A stretch of DNA of 32,878 nt, taken from positions 146,083-178,960 of the forward strand of contig JAPLZF010000009.1 in assembly GCA_026395175.1 (NCBI GenBank). The letters run 5' to 3'. Below are positions 16,843 through 25,018 of this stretch, piece by piece. This DNA is from Candidatus Staskawiczbacteria bacterium (GTDB taxonomy: Bacteria; Patescibacteriota; Minisyncoccia; Minisyncoccales; Staskawiczbacteraceae). The notes beneath the pieces are model-generated. The model was given only the letters and a program-made list of their open reading frames with translations, searched no databases and was not told where the DNA came from. How positions within the stretch are numbered: the stretch's first letter is position 1; each line of letters begins with the position of its first letter. A program made the position numbers and the translations under genes.

Positions 16843-17840
16843 GCATTCTGCCTAAAAAAGAAGACGAAGCGCTGGACTCAACTTTGAGGCCTAGTTCTTG
16901 GGCTGAATACGTAGGCCAGGACAAAATCAAGGACAACATAAGGATAATTATAACAGCGGCAAAGCAAAGAAGCCAGAGCCCGGACCATTTGCTGTTTTAT
17001 GGCAACTCAGGACTGGGCAAAACCACCCTGGCTTATCTTGTGGCAAACGAAATGGGCAAAACCATAAGAGCAACTTCAGGACCGGCATTAGAAAGAGCCG
17101 GCGACTTGGCTGCAATTTTAACAAATTTGTTCGAAGGCGATGTTTTGTTTTTAGATGAAATTCATAGAATAAACAAAACCATAGAAGAATATTTGTATCC
17201 TGCAATGGAAGATTACAAATTAAACTTGGTTTTGGGAAAAGGGCCAATGGCGCGCACCATGGAACTAAAACTGCCAAAGTTTACCTTAATTGGGGCCACC
17301 ACAAAACCAGGATTATTATCAGCGCCCTTAAGAAACCGATTTGGCGCCACTTTTCAGCTTAATTTTTATAATATAGAAGACGTAAAAAAAATTATTGAAA
17401 GGTCCGGCAGGCTTTTAAAAATAAAAATGGAGCCGGATGCAGTGCAGGCAATTGCCCAGCGCTCAAGATTTACTCCAAGGGTTGCAAACCGACTTGTAAA
17501 ACGCGTGCGTGATTTTGCCCAAGTTCAAAATGCAGAAATTATTACAAAAGAAATTGCAGAAACAGCTTTGGATTCTTTAGAGGTTGATATGATGGGCCTA
17601 GAACCAAGCGACAGAAATATTTTGAAGGCTTTAATTGAAAAATTTGGCGGGGGACCGGTTGGTTTGCAATCTTTGTCAGCAGCTTCAATGGAAGAAGAAG
17701 ACACAATTTTAGACATTTACGAGCCATATCTTATGCAATGCGGTTTAATTGAGCGCACCCCAAAAGGCCGAGTGGCAACAAACCTCGCCTACAAACATTT
17801 AGATCTCCAACACCTCAAAAAACAATCTAATCTGCTTTAA
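16836..17840 (+). CDS. ruvB: Holliday junction helicase RuvB
   Basis: LRPSSWAEYVGQDKIKDNI, GNSGLGKTTLAYLVANE, LFLDEIHRINKTIEEYLYPAMED, GATTKPGLLSAPLRNRFG. Track start at 16815 is TTG; ATG at 16836. Confidence 0.97.
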   Translation: MSSILPKKEDEALDSTLRPSSWAEYVGQDKIKDNIRIIITAAKQRSQSPDHLLFYGNSGLGKTTLAYLVANEMGKTIRATSGPALERAGDLAAILTNLFEGDVLFLDEIHRINKTIEEYLYPAMEDYKLNLVLGKGPMARTMELKLPKFTLIGATTKPGLLSAPLRNRFGATFQLNFYNIEDVKKIIERSGRLLKIKMEPDAVQAIAQRSRFTPRVANRLVKRVRDFAQVQNAEIITKEIAETALDSLEVDMMGLEPSDRNILKALIEKFGGGPVGLQSLSAASMEEEDTILDIYEPYLMQCGLIERTPKGRVATNLAYKHLDLQHLKKQSNLL

Positions 17841-17841
17841 C

Positions 17842-17869
17842 AAAAAATCACCAAGCCCAGTGATTTTTT
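17842..17869. terminator. Bidirectional terminator between ruvB and the CofE-like gene
   Basis: AAAAAATCAC-CAAGCCCA-GTGATTTTTT between convergent stops. Confidence 0.85.
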
Positions 17870-17877
17870 AGTTTAGT

Positions 17878-18621
17878 TTACTTATTTTTTCTTTTTTTCC
17901 ATTTCGCGCCTTTCAATACAGGTTCGTAAATGTCGTCATCTGGTTTTATTTTTAGAAAATCTTTTCTAGGTTTTTGAGAAGTGAATTTTATATTGCCGAC
18001 GTCTTCTATAATTGCCATTGGCGTTTGTTCAGCTCCCTCGCCCATTGCATAAACTGCCGAGGCCGATAAAGAATCTACAATATTTGTTTGAGACATTTTT
18101 AATTTTCTGCCAAAAATATCTTTTTTGTTTCTGTAATCTCGCAAAGGATAAAACCCATAATATGAAATTCCAATTCCCATAATTCCGGCTCGCAAAGGAG
18201 TTGTGTGACTGTCTGAAATTATAACGCCAAAGTTTTTTAGCTTAAATTCTTTTTTTATAAATTCATAAATTTCTTTAGCACATTCAAATGGTTTTTTGGG
18301 CCACAAAATATAATATCCGTTAGCATTACTTTCATCTATGCCTGCTGTTGGAATCAAAATATTATTTTTGATTGTCAGCATAACGTCATATTTTGGATGC
18401 GTGCTTTCTAAGTATAAATCTGCTTCTTGTTCTACCAGCTTATCTTTCTTTATCTTGTTTATCTTAACACAATCTCCTTTCCAGATAGAAACCACTTTTG
18501 AAGTAATAATAATTATAGATTTTTCTTTTACTTTATATTTCAAAAAACTTTGCTTAATAACAGAAAGCAAATCATCTTGAGGTGGAATTAACGGCCTTGT
18601 TTTAATTGCCGTGACTTTCAT
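17878..18621 (-). CDS. Coenzyme F420-0:L-glutamate ligase-like protein (CofE/F420_ligase family)
   Basis: KTRPLIPPQDDL, IIITSKVVSIWKGDCV, AGIDESNANGYYILWP, VIISDSHTTPLRAGIMGIGISYYGFYPLRDYR. Confidence 0.85.
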   Translation of the reverse strand: MKVTAIKTRPLIPPQDDLLSVIKQSFLKYKVKEKSIIIITSKVVSIWKGDCVKINKIKKDKLVEQEADLYLESTHPKYDVMLTIKNNILIPTAGIDESNANGYYILWPKKPFECAKEIYEFIKKEFKLKNFGVIISDSHTTPLRAGIMGIGISYYGFYPLRDYRNKKDIFGRKLKMSQTNIVDSLSASAVYAMGEGAEQTPMAIIEDVGNIKFTSQKPRKDFLKIKPDDDIYEPVLKGAKWKKRKNK

Positions 18622-19305
18622 TTAAGCAAACGACTTAAAGAATTTTTGAGAAATGATATAGTTTTGGTTGACCAGTGGTTTTAAGAAGGCGACTACTTTT
18701 AAATTAGTTAATCTGTCTAAAACAGTGTTTAAAACCAAACAGCTTGTCCAAATTCCTAATGTAAAGACTCCTCTTTCTATAAATACAACCGGAATTAAAG
18801 CTATCCAAATTGCCGGAGTTAATGAAAATGTATAAAGAAAAATTACCGAACCCACTGCATGGGCTGTAAATGTAGCTCCCAAACTTTTTAGAATTAACCT
18901 TTTATTGAAAAATGTGGCAACAAACGGAATTAGCCAAATCATTGAATACATCCAAGCCTGCCTGCCAATTGGGTTTAACAAAAATAAAGCAATACAGATT
19001 GGAAAAATAATTGCTGTCTTTTTTTGTTTTAAGCCAAAATAAACTGCAGCAAGCATCATTGGCAAAAATCTAATTACTGTTAAAAGGTCTAACTTTTGGT
19101 GGAAAATAATTATGTTCAAAGCCCTGACAAAGAAAACAGAAATTGCACCCAAAATTGGCCCTAAAAACATTCCTCCAACAGGTCCCAGCAACTCAAACAA
19201 AGTAAAGCTTTGGCTTGAGCCGACAATTTTATTAACCACAACTTGAAAAGCTAATAAGCCTAAAATCGTGAATATTATTAAAAACAAAATTTTGCGTTTG
19301 TCCAT
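18622..19305 (-). CDS. Polytopic membrane protein, possible ECF-type substrate-binding component
   Basis: Multiple hydrophobic segments with GPVGGMFLGPILGAISVFFVRALN; starts immediately upstream of the CofE-like ORF. Confidence 0.7.
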   Translation of the reverse strand: MDKRKILFLIIFTILGLLAFQVVVNKIVGSSQSFTLFELLGPVGGMFLGPILGAISVFFVRALNIIIFHQKLDLLTVIRFLPMMLAAVYFGLKQKKTAIIFPICIALFLLNPIGRQAWMYSMIWLIPFVATFFNKRLILKSLGATFTAHAVGSVIFLYTFSLTPAIWIALIPVVFIERGVFTLGIWTSCLVLNTVLDRLTNLKVVAFLKPLVNQNYIISQKFFKSFA

Positions 19306-19382
19306 ATTTTTATTTGTTACTTATATTGGTATTTCTATTTATACTCTTTTTATTATAAAATACAATAATAACCAAGTTTAAT

Positions 19383-20354
19383 ATGAAGAAGATTTTATTT
19401 ATATTATTTTTTGTTTTAGTATTTGCCTTTTTATTGCCCCATTTTGTTTTAGCCGAACAAATAGATATTAATTCTGCGACATTGCCGCAACTGGATGAAT
19501 TGACCGGCATTGGACCAGCTTATGCTCAACGAATTATTGATGATAGACCGTATTCGTCAGTCGATGATTTGTTGCGCGTCAAAGGTATTGGTACCGCCAC
19601 ATTACAAAAAATTAAAGACCAAGGATTAGCCTGTGTGAACTGTGGTTCAACACAAGCGAATTTCGAAACCCAAATTTCGAATTCCGAAACAAATTCTAAT
19701 TCTCAAAATTCTAATGTTCAAAACACAATACCTAATACATACTCAAATGGAATTTATATAAATGAAATTTTGGCAAATCCCGCCGGAGCTGACGAAACCA
19801 ACGAATGGATTGAATTGTATAATTCCAACAATTCTGATGTTGATTTGTCGGACTGGCAAATTCAAGACACAGAAGGCACAGCAACAACTTTTACAATTCC
19901 GCAAAACACAAAAATTCTGGCAAATGGATTTTTAGTTTTCAAAAGGCCAGATACAAAAATAATGTTAAACAATGACGAAGACGGATTAAATCTTCTAGCT
20001 CCCGATAAAAAAACTATTGATTCTGTAAATTACACAAAAGCTTTGCTGGGACAATCGTACAACAAAACTTCTTTTGGTTGGGAATATAGCACAACATTAA
20101 CTCCTGAAACAAAAAATATTATTACAGCTGTTGCGACAAAAAAGAAAAGCCCTTCGACAAGCTCAGGGTCTGACGACTTGTCAAACGCAAAAAATTCTGT
20201 TAATAATAAGAATGCTGAGGCAGGATTAGCTGATTTAAGCCAAACCGCAAATCCTTGGTTTTTATTTTTTGCAGCTTTGGCAATAACAATAATTCTAGCC
20301 ATAATCGTATTATTTATAAAATTAAAAATATTTAAAAATCATGTCAGGACATAG
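19383..20354 (+). CDS. ComEA-like helix-hairpin-helix protein with lamin-tail domain and C-terminal TM anchor
   Basis: Signal peptide; DINSATLPQLDELTGIGPAYAQRIIDDRPYSSVDDLLRVKGIGTATLQKIK; IYINEILANPAGADETNEWIELYNSNNSDVDLSDWQIQDTEG; C-terminal TM. Confidence 0.9.
   Translation: MKKILFILFFVLVFAFLLPHFVLAEQIDINSATLPQLDELTGIGPAYAQRIIDDRPYSSVDDLLRVKGIGTATLQKIKDQGLACVNCGSTQANFETQISNSETNSNSQNSNVQNTIPNTYSNGIYINEILANPAGADETNEWIELYNSNNSDVDLSDWQIQDTEGTATTFTIPQNTKILANGFLVFKRPDTKIMLNNDEDGLNLLAPDKKTIDSVNYTKALLGQSYNKTSFGWEYSTTLTPETKNIITAVATKKKSPSTSSGSDDLSNAKNSVNNKNAEAGLADLSQTANPWFLFFAALAITIILAIIVLFIKLKIFKNHVRT
20150..20168. repeat. Dispersed imperfect palindrome (copy 2) inside the comEA-like gene
   Basis: CCCTTCGACAAGCTCAGGG, near-identical reverse complement of 14578-14596; encodes in-frame SPSTSSGSD. 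Confidence 0.75.
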
Positions 20355-21066
20355 TCATGCAAAAACAGTTATGGCCACAAAAATGGCCAATGCAGCTAAA
20401 AAAGGGAAAATATTTTCTAAATTTGGCAGATTGATTACAATTGCCGTCAAAGACGGTGGCGGTTCGGGAGACCCGTCAACAAATTCAAAGCTTAAGGCAA
20501 CTATTGAACAGGCAAAAAAAATGGACATGCCCAAAGAAAACATCGAAAGGGCAATTAAAAGAGGAACCGGAGAATTGGCCGGCGAGAGTTTGGAAGAAGT
20601 TTCTTATGAAGGTTTTGGTCCGGGCGGAGTGGCTTTAATAGTTGATGGCATTTCAGACAATTCAAACAGAACTTTGGGCGAAATAAGGTCAATTTTCAAC
20701 CAAAATAACGGCAAAATGGCAGGAGAAGGAGCTGTCAGATGGATGTTTGAAAGAAAAGGAGCCATAACTGTGCCGGTTGAAGGCAAATCAAAAGAGGATT
20801 TAGAGTTAATGGCAATTGAACTGGGAGCCGATGACGTAAAGTCTGATGGAAATAATTTAGATATTTATACAAAACCAGAAGAAATGGAAGCAATCAAAAA
20901 AGCTTTAGAGGAAAAGGGAGTCAAAATTGAATCTGCGTCTTTGGATTATGTAGCCAAAGAAGAAATTGAAATTTCTGAAAAAGAAAAAGAGCAGGTTGAA
21001 AGGCTATTTGATGCTTTGGATGAAAACGACGCTGTCAACGAAATTTACTCAAATATCAAAAACTAA
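20341..21066 (+). CDS. yebC: YebC/PmpR family protein
   Basis: MSGHSHAKTVMATKMANAAKKGKIFSKFGRLITIAVK...YEGFGPGGVALIVDGISDNSNRT; overlaps the comEA 3' end by 14 nt. Confidence 0.97.
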   Translation: MSGHSHAKTVMATKMANAAKKGKIFSKFGRLITIAVKDGGGSGDPSTNSKLKATIEQAKKMDMPKENIERAIKRGTGELAGESLEEVSYEGFGPGGVALIVDGISDNSNRTLGEIRSIFNQNNGKMAGEGAVRWMFERKGAITVPVEGKSKEDLELMAIELGADDVKSDGNNLDIYTKPEEMEAIKKALEEKGVKIESASLDYVAKEEIEISEKEKEQVERLFDALDENDAVNEIYSNIKN

Positions 21067-21076
21067 AAACGCAAAT

Positions 21077-21109
21077 AAAAATCCGCGAAGCTATGTTTGC
21101 GGATTTTTT
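21077..21109 (+). terminator. Intrinsic terminator downstream of yebC
   Basis: AAAAATCCGC-N12-GCGGATTTTTT. Confidence 0.8.
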
Positions 21110-21230
21110 GTTAAAATAATTATTTTTCTTTTAGTTTACCCCCCACACAAGCAGTTTGTCAAATCAAACAAACAAAAAATCGCCTTTCTGTTAATTTTTT
21201 GGTAGAATAGAGATAAATTAAAATAATAAT

Positions 21231-22046
21231 ATGGATAAAGAAATAATAATAAATTCTCTTAATAAAGATTTTGAGAATATTAAAAAAATTGATAAAAATG
21301 GCGTGGAATATTGGCATGCAAGAGAACTATTGCCTTTATTAGGTTATCCAAATTGGCAGAAGGCAGAAGAAGTTATCGCCAGAGCAGCTAAAGCTTGTAT
21401 AAATAGCGGTCAGGCTGTGGATAACCATTTTAACCAACTGGTTAAAATGGTCGAAATAGGTTCAGGAACTGTCCGAGAAGTGAAGGATTGGAAATTAGAC
21501 AGATACGCCTGTTATTTAATCGCCCAAAATGGCAATTCGAAAAAATCTGAAATAGCCATGGCTCAGACATATTTTGCCATACAAACTCGAAAGCAGGAAA
21601 TATTTGAAACTCTTTCAGGAACTGATAAAAGGTTATTCATTAGGGGAGAAGTGTCGGCAGAAAATAAAAAGCTTTTTAGCACAGCAAAAGGAGCTGGTGT
21701 TACAAAATTTGGTTCGTTTAATGACGCAGGCTATAAGGGATTATATGGAATGCCACTTGCAAATATTGAAAGCAAAAAAGGTATAAAAAAGGGAGAACTT
21801 TTAGACAGAGCGGGCACAACCGAATTGGCGGCAAATTTGTTTCGCATTACTCAGACTGACGAAAAAATAAAAAAAGATAATATTAGAGGAGATGATATGG
21901 CATCAAGAACACATTTTATGGTTGGTGGAAAAGTTCGCCAAACTATAAAAGACATAGGCGGAACGCTTCCGGAAAATCTTCCGCCAGAGAAACATATTAA
22001 AGAGTTAAAAAGTGAAAAGAAAAAACTTTTAAAAAAGAAAAATTAA
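21231..22046 (+). CDS. dinD: DNA damage-inducible protein D-like (DinD, BRO-N type)
   Basis: NGVEYWHARELLPLLGYPNWQKAEEVIARAAKACINSGQAVDNHF...LDRYACYLIAQNGNSKKSEIAMAQTYFAIQTRKQE. Confidence 0.9.
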   Translation: MDKEIIINSLNKDFENIKKIDKNGVEYWHARELLPLLGYPNWQKAEEVIARAAKACINSGQAVDNHFNQLVKMVEIGSGTVREVKDWKLDRYACYLIAQNGNSKKSEIAMAQTYFAIQTRKQEIFETLSGTDKRLFIRGEVSAENKKLFSTAKGAGVTKFGSFNDAGYKGLYGMPLANIESKKGIKKGELLDRAGTTELAANLFRITQTDEKIKKDNIRGDDMASRTHFMVGGKVRQTIKDIGGTLPENLPPEKHIKELKSEKKKLLKKKN

Positions 22047-22051
22047 AACAT

Positions 22052-22549
22052 ATGATCATTATTGGGATAGACCCTGGATCGGTAATCACGGGTTATGCCA
22101 TTATCAAAAAAAATAGAGGAGTCGAACCATACTTTGAGGTTATTGATTTTGGATGCATAATTACAGACAAATTTGCCACAACCGGCGAAAGGTTAAAAAA
22201 AATCCACAAAGAAGTGACAAAATTAATTGAAAAACACAAGCCGAATGTGATGGCTATTGAAACTTTATTTTTCTTTAAAAATTTAAAAACCGTAATGCCG
22301 GTAAGCCAAACCAGGGGAGTTATATTGTTGGCTGCTGAAGAAAAAAAACTATTGGTTTTTGAATTCACGCCTCTTCAGATGAAAATGGCTATTGCAGGAT
22401 ATGGCAGAGCGGAAAAAAGGCAGATTAAAGAAATGATTAAAAAAACCATCGACATTGAGAAATTTGATTTGAAAAAAAATAACAGGAAAAAAGATGATGC
22501 TTTTGACGCCTTGGGAATGGCAATTTGCGCTTCGTTAAAAACTTACTAA
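22052..22549 (+). CDS. ruvC: Crossover junction endodeoxyribonuclease RuvC
   Basis: IIIGIDPGSVITGYAII, MAIETLFFFKNLKTVMPVSQTRGVI, DDAFDALGMAIC. Confidence 0.95.
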   Translation: MIIIGIDPGSVITGYAIIKKNRGVEPYFEVIDFGCIITDKFATTGERLKKIHKEVTKLIEKHKPNVMAIETLFFFKNLKTVMPVSQTRGVILLAAEEKKLLVFEFTPLQMKMAIAGYGRAEKRQIKEMIKKTIDIEKFDLKKNNRKKDDAFDALGMAICASLKTY

Positions 22550-22578
22550 AAATAAATGCAGTTGTGGAGAAGACGCTA

Positions 22579-22606
22579 TTGACAATAATCTATGAAAAAA
22601 TATAAT
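22579..22606 (+). promoter_or_regulatory. Predicted sigma70-type promoter
   Basis: TTGACA-16 bp-TATAAT upstream of the small acidic ORF. Confidence 0.75.
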
Positions 22607-22642
22607 GATATTAATTATAATTAAAAATAAAAAAACAAAAAA

Positions 22643-22789
22643 ATGGAAGACGACTTTTTAACCAGGCTTATCAACGAAGACGACGATTTTGAGGATACTA
22701 ATTGGGATGACGACTCAGACGATGATAGCGATGACGTTGATGACGTTGATGAAGAAGACGAAGATGATGCTCCGGAAGAAGAAGTATAA
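22643..22789 (+). CDS. Hyperacidic 48-aa small protein
   Basis: MEDDFLTRLINEDDDFEDTNWDDDSDDDSDDVDDVDEEDEDDAPEEEV (29/48 Asp/Glu); flanked by a consensus promoter and an intrinsic terminator. Below the ORF-track cutoff. Confidence 0.75.
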   Translation: MEDDFLTRLINEDDDFEDTNWDDDSDDDSDDVDDVDEEDEDDAPEEEV

Positions 22790-22799
22790 ATTAGCGATG

Positions 22800-22827
22800 A
22801 AAAACTCCGCATAAAAGCGGAGTTTTT
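22800..22827 (+). terminator. Intrinsic terminator after the acidic ORF
   Basis: AAAAACTCCGC-ATAAAA-GCGGAGTTTTT. Confidence 0.88.
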
Positions 22828-22907
22828 ATTTGTTTGCTCTTGCATTTTTGCGCTTTTTCTGTAAAATATGTTTTAGTAGTATAATAATTTAATGGTATAA
22901 TATATGA

Positions 22908-25016
22908 ATGCTTATGAAAAATAAAATTATAAATATTTTTGTAAAAAATAAAAAAATGTTGCTTACTGTCGGAAAATATCTGGCTTTTTTATTTTTGGCA
23001 GGATGCATGCTGATTTTGGCATTGTTTGTCTATTACACTTGGAATCTGCCCCAGCCGGAAAAATTCACAGAAACCCCTTTCATACAATCCACTAAAATTT
23101 ATGACAGAACAGGCAAGGTTCTCTTATATGACATTTACGGAGAAGAAAAAAGGGAAGTAGTTTCTTTCGACAAAATTTCCGATAATTTAAAACACGCTGT
23201 TTTAGCATCGGAAGATTCAAGATTCTACCAGCATGGAGGAATAGATATTGGAAGAACAATTAAAGCCGCATGGATTGATTTGACTTCCCAGTCAAAAGCG
23301 CAAGGCGGGTCAACTTTGACCCAGCAGCTTATAAGGTCTGTATATCTTACCAGCCAGAAAAGCATAACCAGAAAAATTAGGGAAATTGTCTTAAGCATAG
23401 AGCTGGAATCGAGATATTCCAAAGACCAAATTTTTGACTGGTATCTGAATAAAATTCCTTTCGGGCAGAATACTTATGGAGCCGAAGCCGCAAGCCAGAC
23501 TTATTTCAGCAAACCAGCATCCGACCTTTCTTTGGCCGAAGCCGCAACTTTGACTGCAATGATTCCTGCCCCAAGCCATTATTCTCCTTATGGCCCTTAT
23601 AAATCAGAATTATTGCAAAGAAAAGACAGCATATTGGATAAAATGCAGAAATTGGGATATATCACAGATGCGCAGTTGAAAGAAGCAAAAAGCGAAAAAT
23701 TGGTTTTTACCAAAAATATGGAGTCCATAAAAGCTCCTAATCTGGTTATGTATGTCAAAAATTATTTGGACAACAAATATGGAGAGGATTACTTAAAAGA
23801 AAAAGGGCTAAGGGTTTATACTACTTTGGATTGGGACATCCAGCAATATGCAGAACAGGTGGTAAAAGATGCTGACAAGACAAATATAAGCAAAGGCGCC
23901 AATAACGCGGCAATGGTTGTTTTAGACCCCAAAACAGGCGAAATTTTATCTTTAATAGGGTCAAAAGATTATTTTGCCGACCCTTATCCTGAAACCGGAA
24001 GCGTAGTATTCGACCCGAAATATGATGTTGCCACAATGGGACAAAGGCAGCCGGGCTCTTCTTTCAAACCGTTTGCATATGCCACCTTGCTAGAAAAAGG
24101 ATACACTGCAAATACTATTTTGTGGGATGTAAAAACTGAATTTAACCCAAGTTGCGACCCAAGTGGGAATTCTGTGGCAGGTTCAAACGGCAGCAGATGC
24201 TACAGCCCGGAAGATTACGATGGAAGGAACAGAGGTCCTGTAACTTTAAGAACTGCATTGGACTGCTCATTGAACATACCTGCTGTAAAAGTTCTTTATT
24301 TGGCCGGAATTCCGGATGTTTTGCAGACAGCTAAAAATTTTGGGATTTCAACTCTGACTGACACGAACAATTACGGCCTGTCTTTAGTTTTAGGAGGAGG
24401 CGATGTCAATTTATTGGAAATGACTTCAGCTTACGGAGTTTTCGCGACAGAAGGAAATTATATTCCGGCAGTGAGTATTTTAAAAATTACCGACTCAGAC
24501 GGCAATATTATAGAGCAAAATCAGAAACAGCCGACAAAAGTTTTAGATACGCAAATTGCAAGACAAATCAATGATATTTTATCCGACAATAATGCCAGAA
24601 CTCCGATTTTCGGCGCAAACTCAGCATTGTATGTTCCAGGATATCAAGTGGCTGCCAAAACAGGAACTACGTCAGATTTCCGAGACGGCTGGACAATGGG
24701 ATACACGCCATTTGCAGTTGTCGGAGTATGGACCGGAAATAGCGATAACTCCCCGACAAAAGACGAGGGCGTGGGAATTGCCGCTCCAATGTGGAATAAA
24801 GTTATGACAAAAATTGTGTCGTCAAGACCGGCTGAAAGTTTCACTCCGCCAGACCCAATCACAGACAGAAGCCCTGTATTATTAGGCCAATTGCCGGCAG
24901 GCGACACTCACACAATTTTGTATTATGTTGATAAAAATAGTTCGCAATATCCTTTGTGGCAGGCAGGAATTGACAATTGGGTTGCCACAGGCGGAAGAAC
25001 CAGCGTTTATCCATAA
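22908..25016 (+). CDS. Class A penicillin-binding protein (transglycosylase/transpeptidase, PBP1A-like)
   Basis: ASEDSRFYQHGGID, GGSTLTQQLIRSVYL, QPGSSFKPFAYATLL, AAKTGTTSDFRDGWTMGYTP; N-terminal TM. Confidence 0.95.
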   Translation: MLMKNKIINIFVKNKKMLLTVGKYLAFLFLAGCMLILALFVYYTWNLPQPEKFTETPFIQSTKIYDRTGKVLLYDIYGEEKREVVSFDKISDNLKHAVLASEDSRFYQHGGIDIGRTIKAAWIDLTSQSKAQGGSTLTQQLIRSVYLTSQKSITRKIREIVLSIELESRYSKDQIFDWYLNKIPFGQNTYGAEAASQTYFSKPASDLSLAEAATLTAMIPAPSHYSPYGPYKSELLQRKDSILDKMQKLGYITDAQLKEAKSEKLVFTKNMESIKAPNLVMYVKNYLDNKYGEDYLKEKGLRVYTTLDWDIQQYAEQVVKDADKTNISKGANNAAMVVLDPKTGEILSLIGSKDYFADPYPETGSVVFDPKYDVATMGQRQPGSSFKPFAYATLLEKGYTANTILWDVKTEFNPSCDPSGNSVAGSNGSRCYSPEDYDGRNRGPVTLRTALDCSLNIPAVKVLYLAGIPDVLQTAKNFGISTLTDTNNYGLSLVLGGGDVNLLEMTSAYGVFATEGNYIPAVSILKITDSDGNIIEQNQKQPTKVLDTQIARQINDILSDNNARTPIFGANSALYVPGYQVAAKTGTTSDFRDGWTMGYTPFAVVGVWTGNSDNSPTKDEGVGIAAPMWNKVMTKIVSSRPAESFTPPDPITDRSPVLLGQLPAGDTHTILYYVDKNSSQYPLWQAGIDNWVATGGRTSVYP

Positions 25017-25018
25017 GC

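Noticed and set aside
22621-22845. Ser-rich 74-aa minus ORF
   Set aside because: Antisense of GAC/GAT repeats in the acidic ORF, which has the promoter and terminator on the plus strand.
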